Origin: Euryodendron excelsum
Taxonomy: Eukaryota > Streptophyta > Magnoliopsida > Ericales > Pentaphylacaceae
DNA: 64,000 nucleotides
Reading direction: 5' to 3'
Assembly (NCBI GenBank): GCA_033060915.1
Contig: CM065399.1
Span: 14,895,001 to 14,959,000 of the forward strand
Shown: one piece after another, positions 1-11,290 of the stretch
How the letters are laid out: each line of letters opens with the position of its first letter
Position numbering within the stretch: position 1 is the stretch's first letter
Notes under the pieces: generated by a model
What the model saw: the letters and a program-made list of their open reading frames with translations, nothing else
What the model was told of the DNA's origin: nothing
Database searches by the model: none
Translations under genes and position numbers: made by a program

Positions 1-1288
1 CTATAGTTAACAGTTCTTTTTACAAAAATAATACAAATACCGAAAGGAAGAAGAACTCGTTGCCTCTTGCTAGTTGTGGTAAAATATATACATATATATA
101 TGTGCGTGTATGTTCACTTGATATATCTAGGACGTATAATTAAATGTTGTCATGAGGGTATCAAAATAGATGCTTTACCAACTTGCTCATCACTAAAATT
201 ATAAACCAAAAACCAACTCCAATGAAAAAGTATCTGCCGAACATCCATCTTTATTGTCTAGATGTCATATTTGGCTGCCGACTTATCTTACAGCTAGTAG
301 CTACGCTTCTACGTGGGCGCATACAAAAGAATGTAAAAGTCCAAGAACTGAACCAACTTCACTTCTATGAATTAGTTTAGTTTGATCTATTAGGGTTCAA
401 TTATGTCCGAGTCTTAAAATAATAAAATCAATAAATTTGGTTGGTTTCTAGGTTTGCATTCTTGAGATCAAAATGGATCCATGACCAAATCGAGACCTTA
501 CCCAAGACCCGGTACATATTGTTACAAAATAATATATATATATCTCTAAATTATTTTTTATTATGTTAAAATATATTAATTTGTTTTGTGTGTTGATTTT
601 TTTAATATTTTGAAAATTTGAGGTTGCAAAATTAAGTGTATTTTGCTAATGTTTTAAGTAAATATTTCAAACTGTATGCAAACAAGGACTTAACCCGAAC
701 CAGCATAATTCCAAACAAAACCAATCAATCTGAACCAACTGTGGCTGCTTTTGTGAGATAGTTCGATTTTGAGTTAAAAAATTTAAAATTGACCAAGAAT
801 ATTGTTTTAGTTATGGGTTTAGCACAGATTTAAACCAAACTAACTCATGCACATCATTATTTTCACATAGACCTGTTAAAAGAAAAAAAGTTATCACATG
901 TAATTGTTACACTTACGTGACGATCATGGTATTTTGGACATTTGTAGGCACATGTAAGATCCACCACAGATATTAAAATCACAGTGGTTGTCACACTTTC
1001 TACGACAGTCACATGAAATAATTTATGCGCTATACCTACGAGGGCTACGACTAATTTAAGGGTTTTCTATACAAAGAACCAACAGAAGTAATTACTTACC
1101 AACTGCCTATTTCTTTCCTAATCGCGGAACTCAATTGAATGCAAACATAAATGCGGAACTACTCACTGTAGCCAAGCAATAGAGATCTTTCACGAGCAAT
1201 TATATGCCATTAAATCTCCCACCGCTCAACCATTGAAAACCTCTTTCTCTCCCTCTCTCCGTATAATCAGGAGCCACTTCACAACAGC
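1..1288. other. AT-rich upstream flank, no gene
   Basis: No coding pattern, RNA gene or complete element was recognised. The stretch is AT-rich with short TA microsatellite pieces (about 86-100 and 533-543). It lies upstream of the CER26-like gene and may hold its distal promoter, but no specific element can be defended. Confidence 0.5.
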
Positions 1289-1319
<31 letters not shown>

Positions 1320-1342
1320 TCTCCTCTCTCTCTCTCTCTCTC
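1289..1342. repeat. (CT)n microsatellite
   Basis: An almost pure CT tract of about 54 bp with two small interruptions lies about 1.2 kb upstream of the CER26-like start codon. Pyrimidine tracts like this are common around plant transcription starts and 5' leaders. Copy number is likely variable. Confidence 0.9.
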
Positions 1343-1524
1343 GGAACCCATAATCAACTCAACAATCTCAAAGGACTATATCACACCATAAAAAATAAAA
1401 AAAAAACAAAGGACTCTAAATCCTTCTCTGAACCTTAGCAACCCTTCACCACAATCTCTCTCTGTCTCAAACTCATAATCCACTCACAACAATCTCATAC
1501 TAAATCCTTCTATGAACCCATCAA
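1343..1524 (+). repeat. Duplicated leader-like segment upstream of CER26-like gene
   Basis: A pyrimidine-rich segment (CCCTTCACCACAATCTCTCT, then CATAATCCACT and an ACCCATCAA-like end) occurs at about 1440-1524 and again, imperfectly, at about 2389-2484, just before the start codon. A third weaker version covers about 1343-1440. The two better copies sit on either side of the transposable element at 1525-2381. The leader region was therefore locally duplicated, and the element inserted at the edge of one copy. Confidence 0.65.
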
Positions 1525-2381
1525 TAAGGGGCGGATTCAGATATTTTGTCCAGTGAGGGTGAAAATTCCATATGACTATGGAATCATACGTGAAATTATT
1601 TTCTAATTAAGAACTTATTTTCTTTGATAAATAAAGAGATAATTGTATTAAAGAAGCAAACAAACAGGGGCTTGCCTCTATGCAAATGTTGTATAAAATA
1701 TAAAACCCCTCACCAAAATTATAATCACCTATAAAACCAAAAGATGGTTCCATAATTTCTTCACAACTTTACAATTATGATTTACTAATAGCTGCCAAGA
1801 CTTTTCATATTTTGAAAATAGTGCACGATAGCTTCATTAGGTATGGTATTGAAAATTTCTTTCTCAATATACCCATTCGGTTACAAAATCCATTTTTCAT
1901 AAATTTCATAGTAAAAAGAAGCCCTCTTAATACCAAAGTCAGAAGAGCGTAAATACCTAGAGTTCGAAAGTAAAATTTGGGGGGGTTTGGAGGTTTGGGT
2001 CCTCTTGAGGTATTGATAGATAGAATGAAATGCTGGAGTTTAGAGATTTAAATATTTTTTCTAGAATAGACAAATAAAATATTAAAAGTATAGTGATATT
2101 TTAATGTAATATTAAGATAGAGGATTGTGTTTGAGTTGTTTCTTTAGCTAAATAATGAGAGGTTAGTGAAATTCATTGAATGCCAGTGTTAGTAAATCTT
2201 TTATTTTTGTTTGTTATACGGTAGTAAATTTAGTGCGGAAAAAATGTATGTGTTGGTAAATTTAGTGGAAGCAATTCATTATATTCACAATTTAAAATTA
2301 AATAAATATACATAATTTTTTTAAAAAATAGTAAAAATTGTCAAATCAGTGGGGGCTCGCCTTAGGCTACATCCGCCCTTG
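1525..2381. mobile_element. hAT-like non-autonomous DNA element in the CER26-like leader region
   Basis: The ends form terminal inverted repeats: TAAGGGGCGGAT at the left and its near-complement ATCCGCCCTTG at the right. Each is followed internally by a related CAGTGRGGG motif (one inverted). The flanks carry a possible 8-bp target duplication (CCCATCAA / GCCATCTA, 6 of 8 matching). The interior is AT-rich and non-coding. End sequence and duplication length fit the hAT class; this class call is inference. The right end is about 145 bp from the CER26-like ATG, so it may be part of the promoter or 5' UTR. Confidence 0.55.
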
Positions 2382-2526
2382 CCATCTACCCTTCACCACA
2401 ATCTCTCTCTCTCTGTCAAAGCTCAAACCCATAATCCACTTAGAATACTCAGAAAGAACTCTATATATATCTTTCTCTAAACCCCATCAACCATACACAA
2501 AAATCCCAAATCTCTCTCTCTCAACC

Positions 2527-5500
2527 ATGGTATCTCCCAAAGAAGAAAGCCTCATCTATGGCATCAAACTCTCTACTGTTGGCCCTGGAAGGGTTACCGG
2601 TCAGGACATAGTTCACGAGCCAACAAACGTGGACTTGGCCATGAAGCTTCACTACCTTAGAGGTGTTTACTACTTTAGAAGCCAAGCCATTGAAGGGTTA
2701 ACCATCATGAACATCAAGGAACCCATGTTCACGTGGTTCAACCACTTCTACACCACCTGCGGCCGGTTCCGGAGATCCGATTCCGGCCGGCCGTACATCA
2801 GGTGCGACGACTGTGGCGCAAGGTTCATTGAGGCCCATTGTGTCAAGACCTTAGACGAATGGCTAGAGATGAAGGATGATTCTCTTCAGAAGCTGCTTGT
2901 TTCCAACCAAGTTATTGGTCCTGAGTTACCATTCTCTCCTCTAGTCCTTTTGCAGGTATTCCATATATTCAATTTAAATTTTAAGCTCATAGTTATCATA
3001 GACTCTAAGATATGCACACCATGCCACTGCTAACTGGGGTAAGTAACAACCACAAGTGGCGGCCCACTGGTCTGTTGATCTTCACGCAAATAATGAATTC
3101 CCAATTATCCCTACCAGGCCTGAAATTTTACATAGTTTGTGTGGGTAGTGACCATTTACGAGTTGAGCGAGTAGTCAAACACTTGAACTGTTTCGGATAT
3201 CAAATCAGTGAAGACATCGGTTCTTGATTTATTAGTTCAATTGATGGTTCAATTGATTCAACCGTTATAACATTATATTTAGCTATATATTGCATAACTT
3301 ATATATATTACGTTTGGTAAAAGAAAATACAACATCGCTAGCACAGTTGGTAAGAGCTCGTATTATTATTTGGTCTCAAGTTCAACTCTTTACACTTTTT
3401 TAAGATTTTAAATCAGTCAACACATTGACTATCCTCAGTCAACATGTGCAGTTAGAAAAGTGGATCGAATTGTTGAACTAGTCAGTTCCTGGTCGAACTG
3501 TTTGGTTTGGTTCGATTTTGATAACTATGTCTAAACAGTCTAGAGTTAAAAAAAAAAAAAAAAAAGAAGGGTAATTAAGCAATAACATGTCATCTTTTGT
3601 TTTTTTTTTCGCCTTCACCTCTATGCAAGTTGTTGACAAGGAATTAATATACAAGCAGAATTGTCAAAAAAAAAAATTTTCTTTTCAACTTTTGGAACAT
3701 AATGAAATCTTTCTGCTTTTTTTTTTTCACAGTAAAATAGGTACTATATTACATCAATAAAAAAATATCATTATTCTAAATTACGAAACATGACATATCT
3801 GACAATACAGTGTGCTATCCTGAGGGAAATGTAAGCTTCCTCAAATATTATTAATTATTAGGGTTATTAAGTTATAGTTAAGGTGTAGGTTTGAATTTGA
3901 ACACTATATCTCCTGTCCGTGTGTGAGTTGCTCTCTAGTGTGTGCATTGTTACATTACCTTCTATTAGAAAAAAAAAAAAAATGTTGTAGGTTATTAATT
4001 AATAGAGGATCAATTGTATGTAGTTAAAAAAACGTAGAGTGCCAAAGTCAAAACAAAGGATTTAACATCCATATATTTTAAATTAGTCTATGAAGGATTT
4101 GTAGTTTAGACACAAATTTACGCTTCGTTTGGATTTTGAATTTTCGGTTGAAAAAATAAAAAAAATTAAAAATCTGATGGAAAAGATAATAAAATAACTA
4201 TTTTATTTTGTTGTATTTTGTTCTTTTTTCACCGAAAATTTGGATAACAAACGTAGCATTAATTACTTAGGATTCAATTTGAAAAAGAAAAAGAAAGTTT
4301 TACAACTTGTCTGATGAGAGAGAGAGAGAGAGAGAGAGAGGTTACACAATTAGTTCCTTGGTTTTATGCCTAAAAATATAGTACCCATTTTGAAAGGATA
4401 TTCTCTATGTATATGAGACTATAAGAGACGTTTGGTATAATTTTTTTTTAGTTTTACTTTTTTGGTTTTATATTTTTACTTTTATAAGCTAAAGATAACT
4501 ATGTTGCGGGTCTAGTTTGTATCCATAACTATGTTGTGGGTCTTTGTTGGTCAATGTTGGTAGGTATTACTATTTGCTTACTACTCGCATCTCTGAATTT
4601 TGAAAAATTATGCAAAGCTCGTGCAACGCCACATCATCATTTCGACAACTATAGTAATTGCAATGCGTATTTTTTGTTAGGAGAAATTATTAAGACCATC
4701 ACACCATGTCATTATGCTAATGAAGTGTGACATTTTATTCAAATGTGATAGGTGTGAAATTTATAACATGTCAGGAGTTTTAAATTTGAAAACTCACTAT
4801 ATAAGCTTGGATAAATGATATGAAGGTGACATTTTTATAATGAAAAACCTATCTTTAACAGGTTCTTTATTTAAAATAATAAATCTTAATTTAGCCATAT
4901 ACTTTTGTATCCTAACTTTGTATGTATTTTTTTTTAAACCTTCTCCTGTTCTAAGATGATTTAACATTTATTTATTCCAATGCTGTTTCTATAGTGACAT
5001 GATTATGAAAGCCCATCCAGCAATATTTATTTATTATTATTATTTTGGTTGGTGGTTGTGGGGTTCAAATCACAGCCTTAAAACACATTAATGTTTTATT
5101 GGGCAATCTGTGCAGTTTACTAGGTTTAAATGTGGTGGACTCTCAGTGGGCCTAAGCTGGGCCCATGTCCTTGGAGATGCGTTTTCAGCCTCAGATTTCA
5201 TGAACGCGTTGGGCCAAGTCATGGGGGGTCAACAGCTGGCCCGGCCACTCAAACTAGCCCAAACACTCACTAAGCGTGAAAGTTCTCCAAGCCCGCCCAC
5301 ACAGTCAGGAGATCCACTTTCTTTGAAACGAGTCGGCCCACTTGGAGACCATTGGATTAGTGCCAATAACTGCAAAATGGAAGTATTTTCATTCCATCTT
5401 ACTGCCACACAGATAATTCACTTGCAGTCAAAGGTATGTAGCCACGTTGGTAGTAACCAAATTCCAGTGTTTGAGTCCCTATGTGCCATCATTTGGAAAA

Positions 5501-5997
5501 GTGTAGCCAAAATTAGAGATGGGCCAGAGCCCAAAGTAGTGACGGTTTTCAAAAACAACTCTCATGGTCGTAAAAACGGAATTTTGAGCAATGGTCAAGT
5601 TATAAGGGTGCTTAAGGCTGAATTTTCCGTCACGGAAGCTAATCCGCAGGAACTCGCAAAACTAGTAATTAATCAGGCTGTGGACGAGCGAAGCAAGATA
5701 GAAGAAGAAATGGAGAAAGATCGAGGGTTGTCCGATTTCATTATTTACGGAGCGAACTTGACTTTTGTGGACTTGGAGGATGCTAATCTTTATGGGTTGG
5801 ACTTGAAGGGACAGAAGCCCATTTATGTGAACTATACCGTCGATGGCATTGGTGAGGAAGGGGTTGTTCTGGTGCTTCCAGGGCCCAAAGATGCTAGCAA
5901 GGATGGTAATGGAGGAAAGGTTGTGACCATAATCATGCCAGAGAATCAAGTTTTAGAGCTTAAATCTGAGCTGAAAAGAGAATTTTCAATTGCTTGA
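2527..5997 (+). CDS. CER26: CER26/CER2-like BAHD-family protein (wax biosynthesis), two exons 2527-2955 and 5116-5997
   Basis: CER2/CER26 proteins are BAHD-fold partners of the endoplasmic-reticulum fatty acid elongase (with CER6). They let very-long-chain acyl chains pass C28 for cuticular wax. Exon 1 encodes 143 residues and ends in a CAG/GTATTC donor; exon 2 follows a TGCAG acceptor in phase 0 and encodes 293 residues plus TGA. The total of 436 residues fits the family. The N-terminal part has the family-typical KLSTVGPGRVTG (residues 14-25) and LAMKLHYLRGVYYF (37-50). HVLGD at 160-164 is the BAHD HXXXD motif. The second BAHD motif, DFGWG, is degenerate (LYGLD near 368-372), as expected for CER2-type proteins. 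The ATG at 2527 was chosen because homology begins there; the frame is open further upstream, but that stretch is leader and repeat. The leader is pyrimidine-rich, with a TATA-like CTATATATAT at about 2461. CER2 itself is the main alternative; the neighbouring J20-like gene favours CER26. Confidence 0.9.
2985..3545 (+). mobile_element. Dispersed repeat with tRNA-like pol III promoter boxes
   Basis: The ends carry ATAGTTATCA (about 2992) and its inverse TGATAACTAT (about 3517), suggesting a MITE-like unit with short inverted ends. Inside, TAGCACAGTTGG (3339-3350) matches the tRNA A box, and GTTCAACTC (3380-3388) matches the B box at near-tRNA spacing. No acceptor stem can be formed, so this is not a tRNA gene. 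It could be a SINE head captured in or inserted into a MITE. A related piece with TAACTAATTCAACCGATT lies at about 6620-6735. Confidence 0.45.
4316..4341. repeat. (GA)n microsatellite
   Basis: A pure GA repeat of about 26 bp within the intron of the CER26-like gene. Confidence 0.9.
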
Positions 5998-7500
5998 ATG
6001 AAGTCTTAGATCAATTCTAGTTTGTATTGTAATCATAAATTTCCCATGTCAAAGCCTGATGACCCAATATGGAAGCCATAAGAAGCCCAATTACTAGCAT
6101 ATTTGGGCCTTGGTCTAGTGTATGAGGGTATTAATGTCATTTGCTGAAAAAATGTTTGGTACTTATGCTGCGTTTGGCACCAGCTTTTTGGCTGACTTTT
6201 TTTTAAGCTTATAAGCAAAAAAATAAAAAAAAATAGCTTTTTTGCTTTTTTATTTTTGGTTTTTTTGTTTATTTTTATCTAAACTAAAATCAGAAAAATA
6301 AAAAAGCTAGAAAAACTTGACACAAATATAAATGGCATGCTATGCAATTACATCTATGTTAAGTGGTGTCTAGTCCATTGAATTTGATTGGATACTGGAA
6401 ATTAAGTTGGATGAGGAAAAATAATCTTATTCTCATTAGGCAATAATCTTTCTATATTTAGGCTATGTTTTGAAGAAAATTTTGGAAAAAATCAAAATGT
6501 TTGACATGTTTGAGCATGGAGTGAGAAATTAAAATACATGAAATAAATCACTCTACTAAGTATCTTCCAGAGTTGTAACTACTCAAAAGCTTGAGATTTT
6601 CTCAGTTATACTGTCATACTAGAATTCAAATCATAGTTATGGATACAAACTAGACATCAAACCAATGTAGAGCCAATTCACGATTCAACAGCTCAATAAC
6701 TAATTCAACCGATTGAGGCGTTATATACTTAAATAAATTTACTCATTTCAAAGCTTTTATATATTTTATTAGGCAGAAAATTAGTACAAAGTTCAAGAAA
6801 AAATAGTGGATTGGCGGCATTGGCAAAGATCAAATTTTCGTTTGGATGTGTTGATTTGATTAGCTTGGAAATAGAAAATTCTCGGAAACGATTCTGAAAC
6901 ATGAAAAAAATGATAAACAATTTTGAAAACACATAAACATGTTCGAAAAACAAGACTAGAACCTATCTAATTGTATAAGTAATCTAATATTAACTATTAA
7001 ATATGTTTCGGGTTTACTTATATATTCACATAAAGGCACAAGTGCACAATTTTGTACTAAATTCCTATACGAATTGAAAATCATTAAATTTAACTCCAAA
7101 AAATAGTTAAACACTAACTTTTTAAAAAATTTTAATGTGCAAAAGGTTCCTATCAAACAAGTTTTACAAATGTGTAGAAAACAATAGCAACAATAATTAA
7201 CAATAGTCAAATGTCCAAGGAGTTCCAACGGGTAGGGATATTATTTTGAAAACGAGATTAAAACATCTTTTACATAAAGTTAAGAATGGTATTTAACAAA
7301 GATCAACAAACAGTAGAAGATAATAAACATGGGTTTGAAGTATTGAATTGACGAGTAGGGTTAGCTAATAGTAAGAGACAAAACAATAAAAGAGAAAAAG
7401 AAAAATAACGAGTCCTCGTGATAACAACAAAATAGAATTAATGGTATAACCATAAGTGGATTAACAATCCAGTGGGACCTATGTTAACAAAGGTACCTGC
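5998..7500. other. 3' flank of CER26-like gene, no gene
   Basis: Downstream of the stop codon the sequence is AT-rich. A tract around 6176-6300 (TTAAGCTTATAAGCAAAAAA and related poly-purine/pyrimidine sequence) resembles the MITE-like sequence at about 41000-41090. A further repeat at about 6620-6735 resembles the intronic repeat. No coding potential is recognised. Confidence 0.5.
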
Positions 7501-7511
7501 TACTCATTTCA

Positions 7512-8100
7512 TTATATATTGTGAGTGAGAAAATAAATTAAGAAAAGATCTTGAAAAGGAGAAAATTTTGTGTGCGAAAGAATGGGCATGCGATCTTTGA
7601 GATAAGCTACATTGTGAAAAGCTTCAAGCCAATATTTGGTTGGCATGCACAAGTGCGCAGGAAGAGTCAGATCTATTTCAACAATGTGATGATGTTTATG
7701 CTCAGTAACACTGTTTTACTCAGGAGTGTGGGGGCAAGATAGTTAATGAGTGATACCATGAAATGGTAACAAATTAGAAAAAGAAGAACCTATAAATTCA
7801 TCATCACAATCAGATCGAAAATTTTTAATTTTAGCATCAAGGAGATTTTCAACACGATTTTTTTTACATTAATAAAGACATAATACATCTGATTCGTAAT
7901 TTAATTGAAACAACCAACAATAGCGAGAGAAGTCATCAATCAAAATAACATAATACTTAACTTAAAATTGATAAAGAAGAGGAAGGACCATACAAGACAA
8001 TGAAATAAGTCAAGTGGTTTACAAGTATAAGATAGGGACTGTGAAAAAGGAAGCTTGCTATTTTGCCAAGTTGCCATGAGCTACAAATGTATGTTGACAC
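7512..8100 (-). pseudogene. Decayed Ty1/copia integrase fragment
   Basis: Read on the - strand with several frame changes, translated pieces match the copia integrase core in order. YYVILIDDFSRY (about 7975-7940) contains the first catalytic Asp. FRSDCDDEF follows (about 7815-7790), then LSCPHTPE (about 7740), and a TKYWLEAFHNVAYLKDRMP segment (about 7640-7570). The order and spacing are those of the rve domain. Stops and frameshifts occur throughout, the catalytic Glu region is altered, and no LTR was found nearby. It is a relic of an old insertion. Lineage was not determined. Confidence 0.8.
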
Positions 8101-9840
8101 CATTGCGATCGGACTCCAATGACATTAGTTTCATAAATTCGACTACTTCGGCGCATCTCGGTTAGACTCCAATCTAGGGATTATTGTGTACTAAATCTTT
8201 TTCTTTCAGTTATAAGATAGGTTTATGTTGTTAGAGCTGTTTTTATTATTTCTTAGGCACATTGTAAGTCCACATTAGTAATCCATCTCGATATAACCCG
8301 TGTTGTTATCTTTTAAAACAATTACTTTAATGGCCCCTATGCGAGTCCAATTGCAACCCACTCTCCCGCAAATTGTTTTCACTTGATACCATTCTCTCAA
8401 TCTTCGTGTTTCACCTCTTATATATTAGAACGGGAGCTGGACATCAGATGGCTAAGTGCACCTAGCTCAATCATTAAGTAATCATCTCAGGCTAGTCCTT
8501 ATTTTAAACTTTATTCTAGTGCCATAATTCATTAAATTGGGTTTTGATCGCTTCAAAATTGTGCAATTTATATCCGCAAGTATACGGCCACAATGTAATA
8601 ATAATTTCTTGGTAAAGTTTGAGATCGAACCATAAGAAAAATATAAATAGCTTTGTTGGTAAACCAATATTTTGGAAAAGACTAATTTATTGAAAAACAA
8701 TCTTCTAAAAAGAAAATAAAAAGTGATTTAATTGTTGGAAAGATTGAACTATCTAATAACAATGAAAATTAAGAATAAAGAGATCTTGGTGTTAAATGAT
8801 TTAATTGTTAGGCATATGTATGATTGTTCAAGGTAAGTTTAACTCAATTTAACAACGACAAAAGTGGTGTTGAATCAAAAGATTTATCAATAAAAACTAA
8901 TTAGAATCTTAATAGATCAGGAATCCAAACAATCGATATTTCAAATCTAGTTTGTGTATAGCGACTCAAAAATTTGATCAAGAGATCTAGATTTCAAAGG
9001 AAAATCATCAAGAGCACATAAAGATTCATGGAGAAAAGATACAAATATTGAAACTTATGAGTTATCTTGATCAACTACAAAAAATTTTTCAAACTTCACA
9101 TTCTCATGCCAAAAGATGATTAACTACTTGAAAATATGAAAGAAAACTTAATTTGAATTCATAAAGATTGCGTTTGATTACCATAGAATGAAAGCATGAA
9201 GAAAAACTAAGATATTCTACCTTAGAAACTCTCCAAAAAAATCTAAAAAAATATTTAAACTAAAGATCAAGATCCCCCAAATTAGAGTTACAAACTCACT
9301 TAAATAGGTTAAGGAAACCAAAGAAAAGGTCAAAAATGCAAGCTGCTGTTCGAACCCCTATCGGTAGCCATTCGAATAGTTGCTTTTCTGCTAGGCCGTT
9401 TGAACCCCTCTCAAAGCTGCTCGAACCCCTACTTGCTCTTCTCTGGCCGTTTGAACCCCTTTTAGAGTCGTTCCAACGGCCATCAACTTTTCACTTTTTT
9501 GTTCCTTCGTTTTGACTGCTTTAGAAGCGGAATTAGACAATGAACATTAGAGAGAAAGTTATAGATATTGAAATATTATTTTTAATGCGACAAGAATCAA
9601 ATCAATTGGATATTGGAGTAAAAAGTTATGAGCAATTGCTTGAGATAACATTGAATTTCCATCTCCAGTTTGATCACTTAAATTCCGCCTTATTCTTGCT
9701 TCCATTCGATTCTTTTAGCTTCCATAACCTACAAAACATAAACAAAACCTTATTAAACATGTGGCTAACTAAATTAAAACAATTAACACTATTTTAAGTC
9801 TCATAATATGCGAATTAAAGGCCTATAATTATATTTCTAC
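8101..9840. repeat. Non-coding repeat-derived DNA, probably retroelement remnant
   Basis: No gene is present. A phrase at about 8571-8640 (CCGCAAGTATACGG, then GAGATCGAACCATAAG) resembles a motif I associate with non-coding regions of plant LTR retroelements (from memory, unverified). At 9345-9465 a GAACCCCT phrase recurs four times at irregular spacing, each time after a CG or TTTG pair, resembling motif-rich LTR sequence. No matching LTR pair was found. Confidence 0.35.
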
Positions 9841-9884
9841 AGTGTAATCAGGTTCACTCTTGAAACACTTGTTAAGCGATTTGT

Positions 9885-10470
9885 CTACAAGTTGGGTACC
9901 AATACCTTGCAAAATCTCAAAAAAGAAAAAATTTTGATCATTTGATATAATACTGAAAAAAGCTAAATTCGAGGTAGTTTTAGTGAAAAAGCTGTTACCA
10001 ATTATATGACATGTAGTTACTAAAAAAACAAACTACAATGATTAAAACTATGACATGTAGTTACCACAAATCTAAGTTATTGAATAAGTCTTTTAAAGAC
10101 CAATCCAACGGCTGAGAAAGGCCAGAATGCCAATCTAATGGTTGGGCTGAGAGTGACTGAGGTATTAGTACCCAAAACTACAATGAAGTATTAGAGCCTA
10201 TATATTGGTATTTTGGTCTTTCAAAATACTTATTCTTTGCGTCGCATTTGTGGTGATATTGATTACCGTTTTGATAACTGCGGGTTACATATTTGGTAAC
10301 TACAGTCGCATGCCCGGTAAGTGCGAATCACCTTTTTATAATTGTTTTTTTTGCCGAAATTATCTCTAATTCAACCCCACTTTTACAAAAATTTCCACCC
10401 ATTCATCACATATTTTATTTGTTTAATCAAGGAACGTGATTTTGCAAGGTACTTGTATGCAAATTTACCA
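9885..10470. mobile_element. Foldback (long inverted repeat) element, copy A
   Basis: The left arm (GTTGGGTACC, then CTTGCAAAATCTC near 9907-9919) reappears inverted at the right (GATTTTGCAAGGTAC near 10439-10453, GTTGGGTAC near 10470). Inner parts containing an AATTCGAGGT-type motif are likewise inverted. The middle is unique. Such hairpin-type non-autonomous elements occur repeatedly here (see 10480-11290 and 16100-16669). Exact ends are uncertain. Confidence 0.55.
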
Positions 10471-10479
10471 GTTGGGTAC

Positions 10480-11290
10480 AGGAGAAAAATCCTGAATTTT
10501 AATGCCATAATTCATCAAAATTGGGGGATTTTCCTCCAAAATCTGACAAGTAGTTTTGGGTATCCATACCTGCAAAATCTCACCTTTGCATAAAAAACGA
10601 AAATATGAATCTTTACAAAAGAGGCTCTGAATTCGAGGTGATTTTGATGAAAGAGAAGTTATAAAAATTGTGACCTGCAAGTGTAAAAAAAAAAGACAAT
10701 AGTTATCAAAATTACGACATGTAAATACCGCTGACCTAAAAATAAGCCTTTTGGACTAATCCAACGTCTAAGACAGGTCAAAACGTCAATCCTTAGACTG
10801 AGTGACTGATGTAGCAGTAGTTCAGCCACTTTCACCCCCTGGACTAGCATTCCAGCCTCCTTCATCCCTTGCGTTGTTGTGGTTCACATTAGTGGTTATT
10901 TAGAGGTCACAATTTTGGTATTTGCAGATCAATTAGTGATAACTACGGATTACATTTTTTTATTAAAATAATTAACCTTAAATTCAACGCTTATTTTGCT
11001 AAGATTACCCTCCAATGGTCACTGTTTTTTTTTTTTTATAACAATAAATAAGATTTTACAATATACTAGTACCCAAAACGATTGATTCGGTACTAGAGAA
11101 TGACAGTCCTTATTCTAAACTGGACTTTTGTGCCATAATCCATCAAATTGGGTACTCACTTCAACACTCTGGTTTGAGGATTATTCTCCGATACCCAACA
11201 TCTAGTTTTTTTTTTTTGTAACGGTATGTTGCAAAATCTGAGTCTTGAATAAATAAAAAAGAAATAGACCATTTGAACAGTAATCTTTCT
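10480..11290. mobile_element. Foldback elements, copies B and C, partly overlapping
   Basis: Phrases shared with copy A and with 16100-16669 are visible: GCCATAATTCATCAAA (about 10504), CTGAATTCGAGGTGATTTTG (about 10627-10646), and GCCATAATCCATCAAATTGG (about 11132). Inverted partner phrases lie near 10977-11010. The family includes a sub-motif near 12690-12715. The copies are old and rearranged, so boundaries are approximate. No transposase is encoded. Confidence 0.5.

Larger units (their letters stand above)
2956..5115 (+). other. Intron of CER26-like gene (2160 bp)
   Basis: The boundaries are GT at 2956-2957 and AG at 5114-5115, phase 0. The intron is AT-rich. It holds a tRNA-like or MITE repeat (about 2985-3545), several A and T homopolymers, a GA microsatellite (4316-4341), and at about 4690-4850 a small repeat whose GTGACATT-like ends resemble the element at about 26090-26262. 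No internal coding exon was seen. Confidence 0.85.

Noticed and set aside
3339..3388. Possible tRNA gene
   Set aside because: A and B boxes are present but no acceptor or anticodon stem can form.
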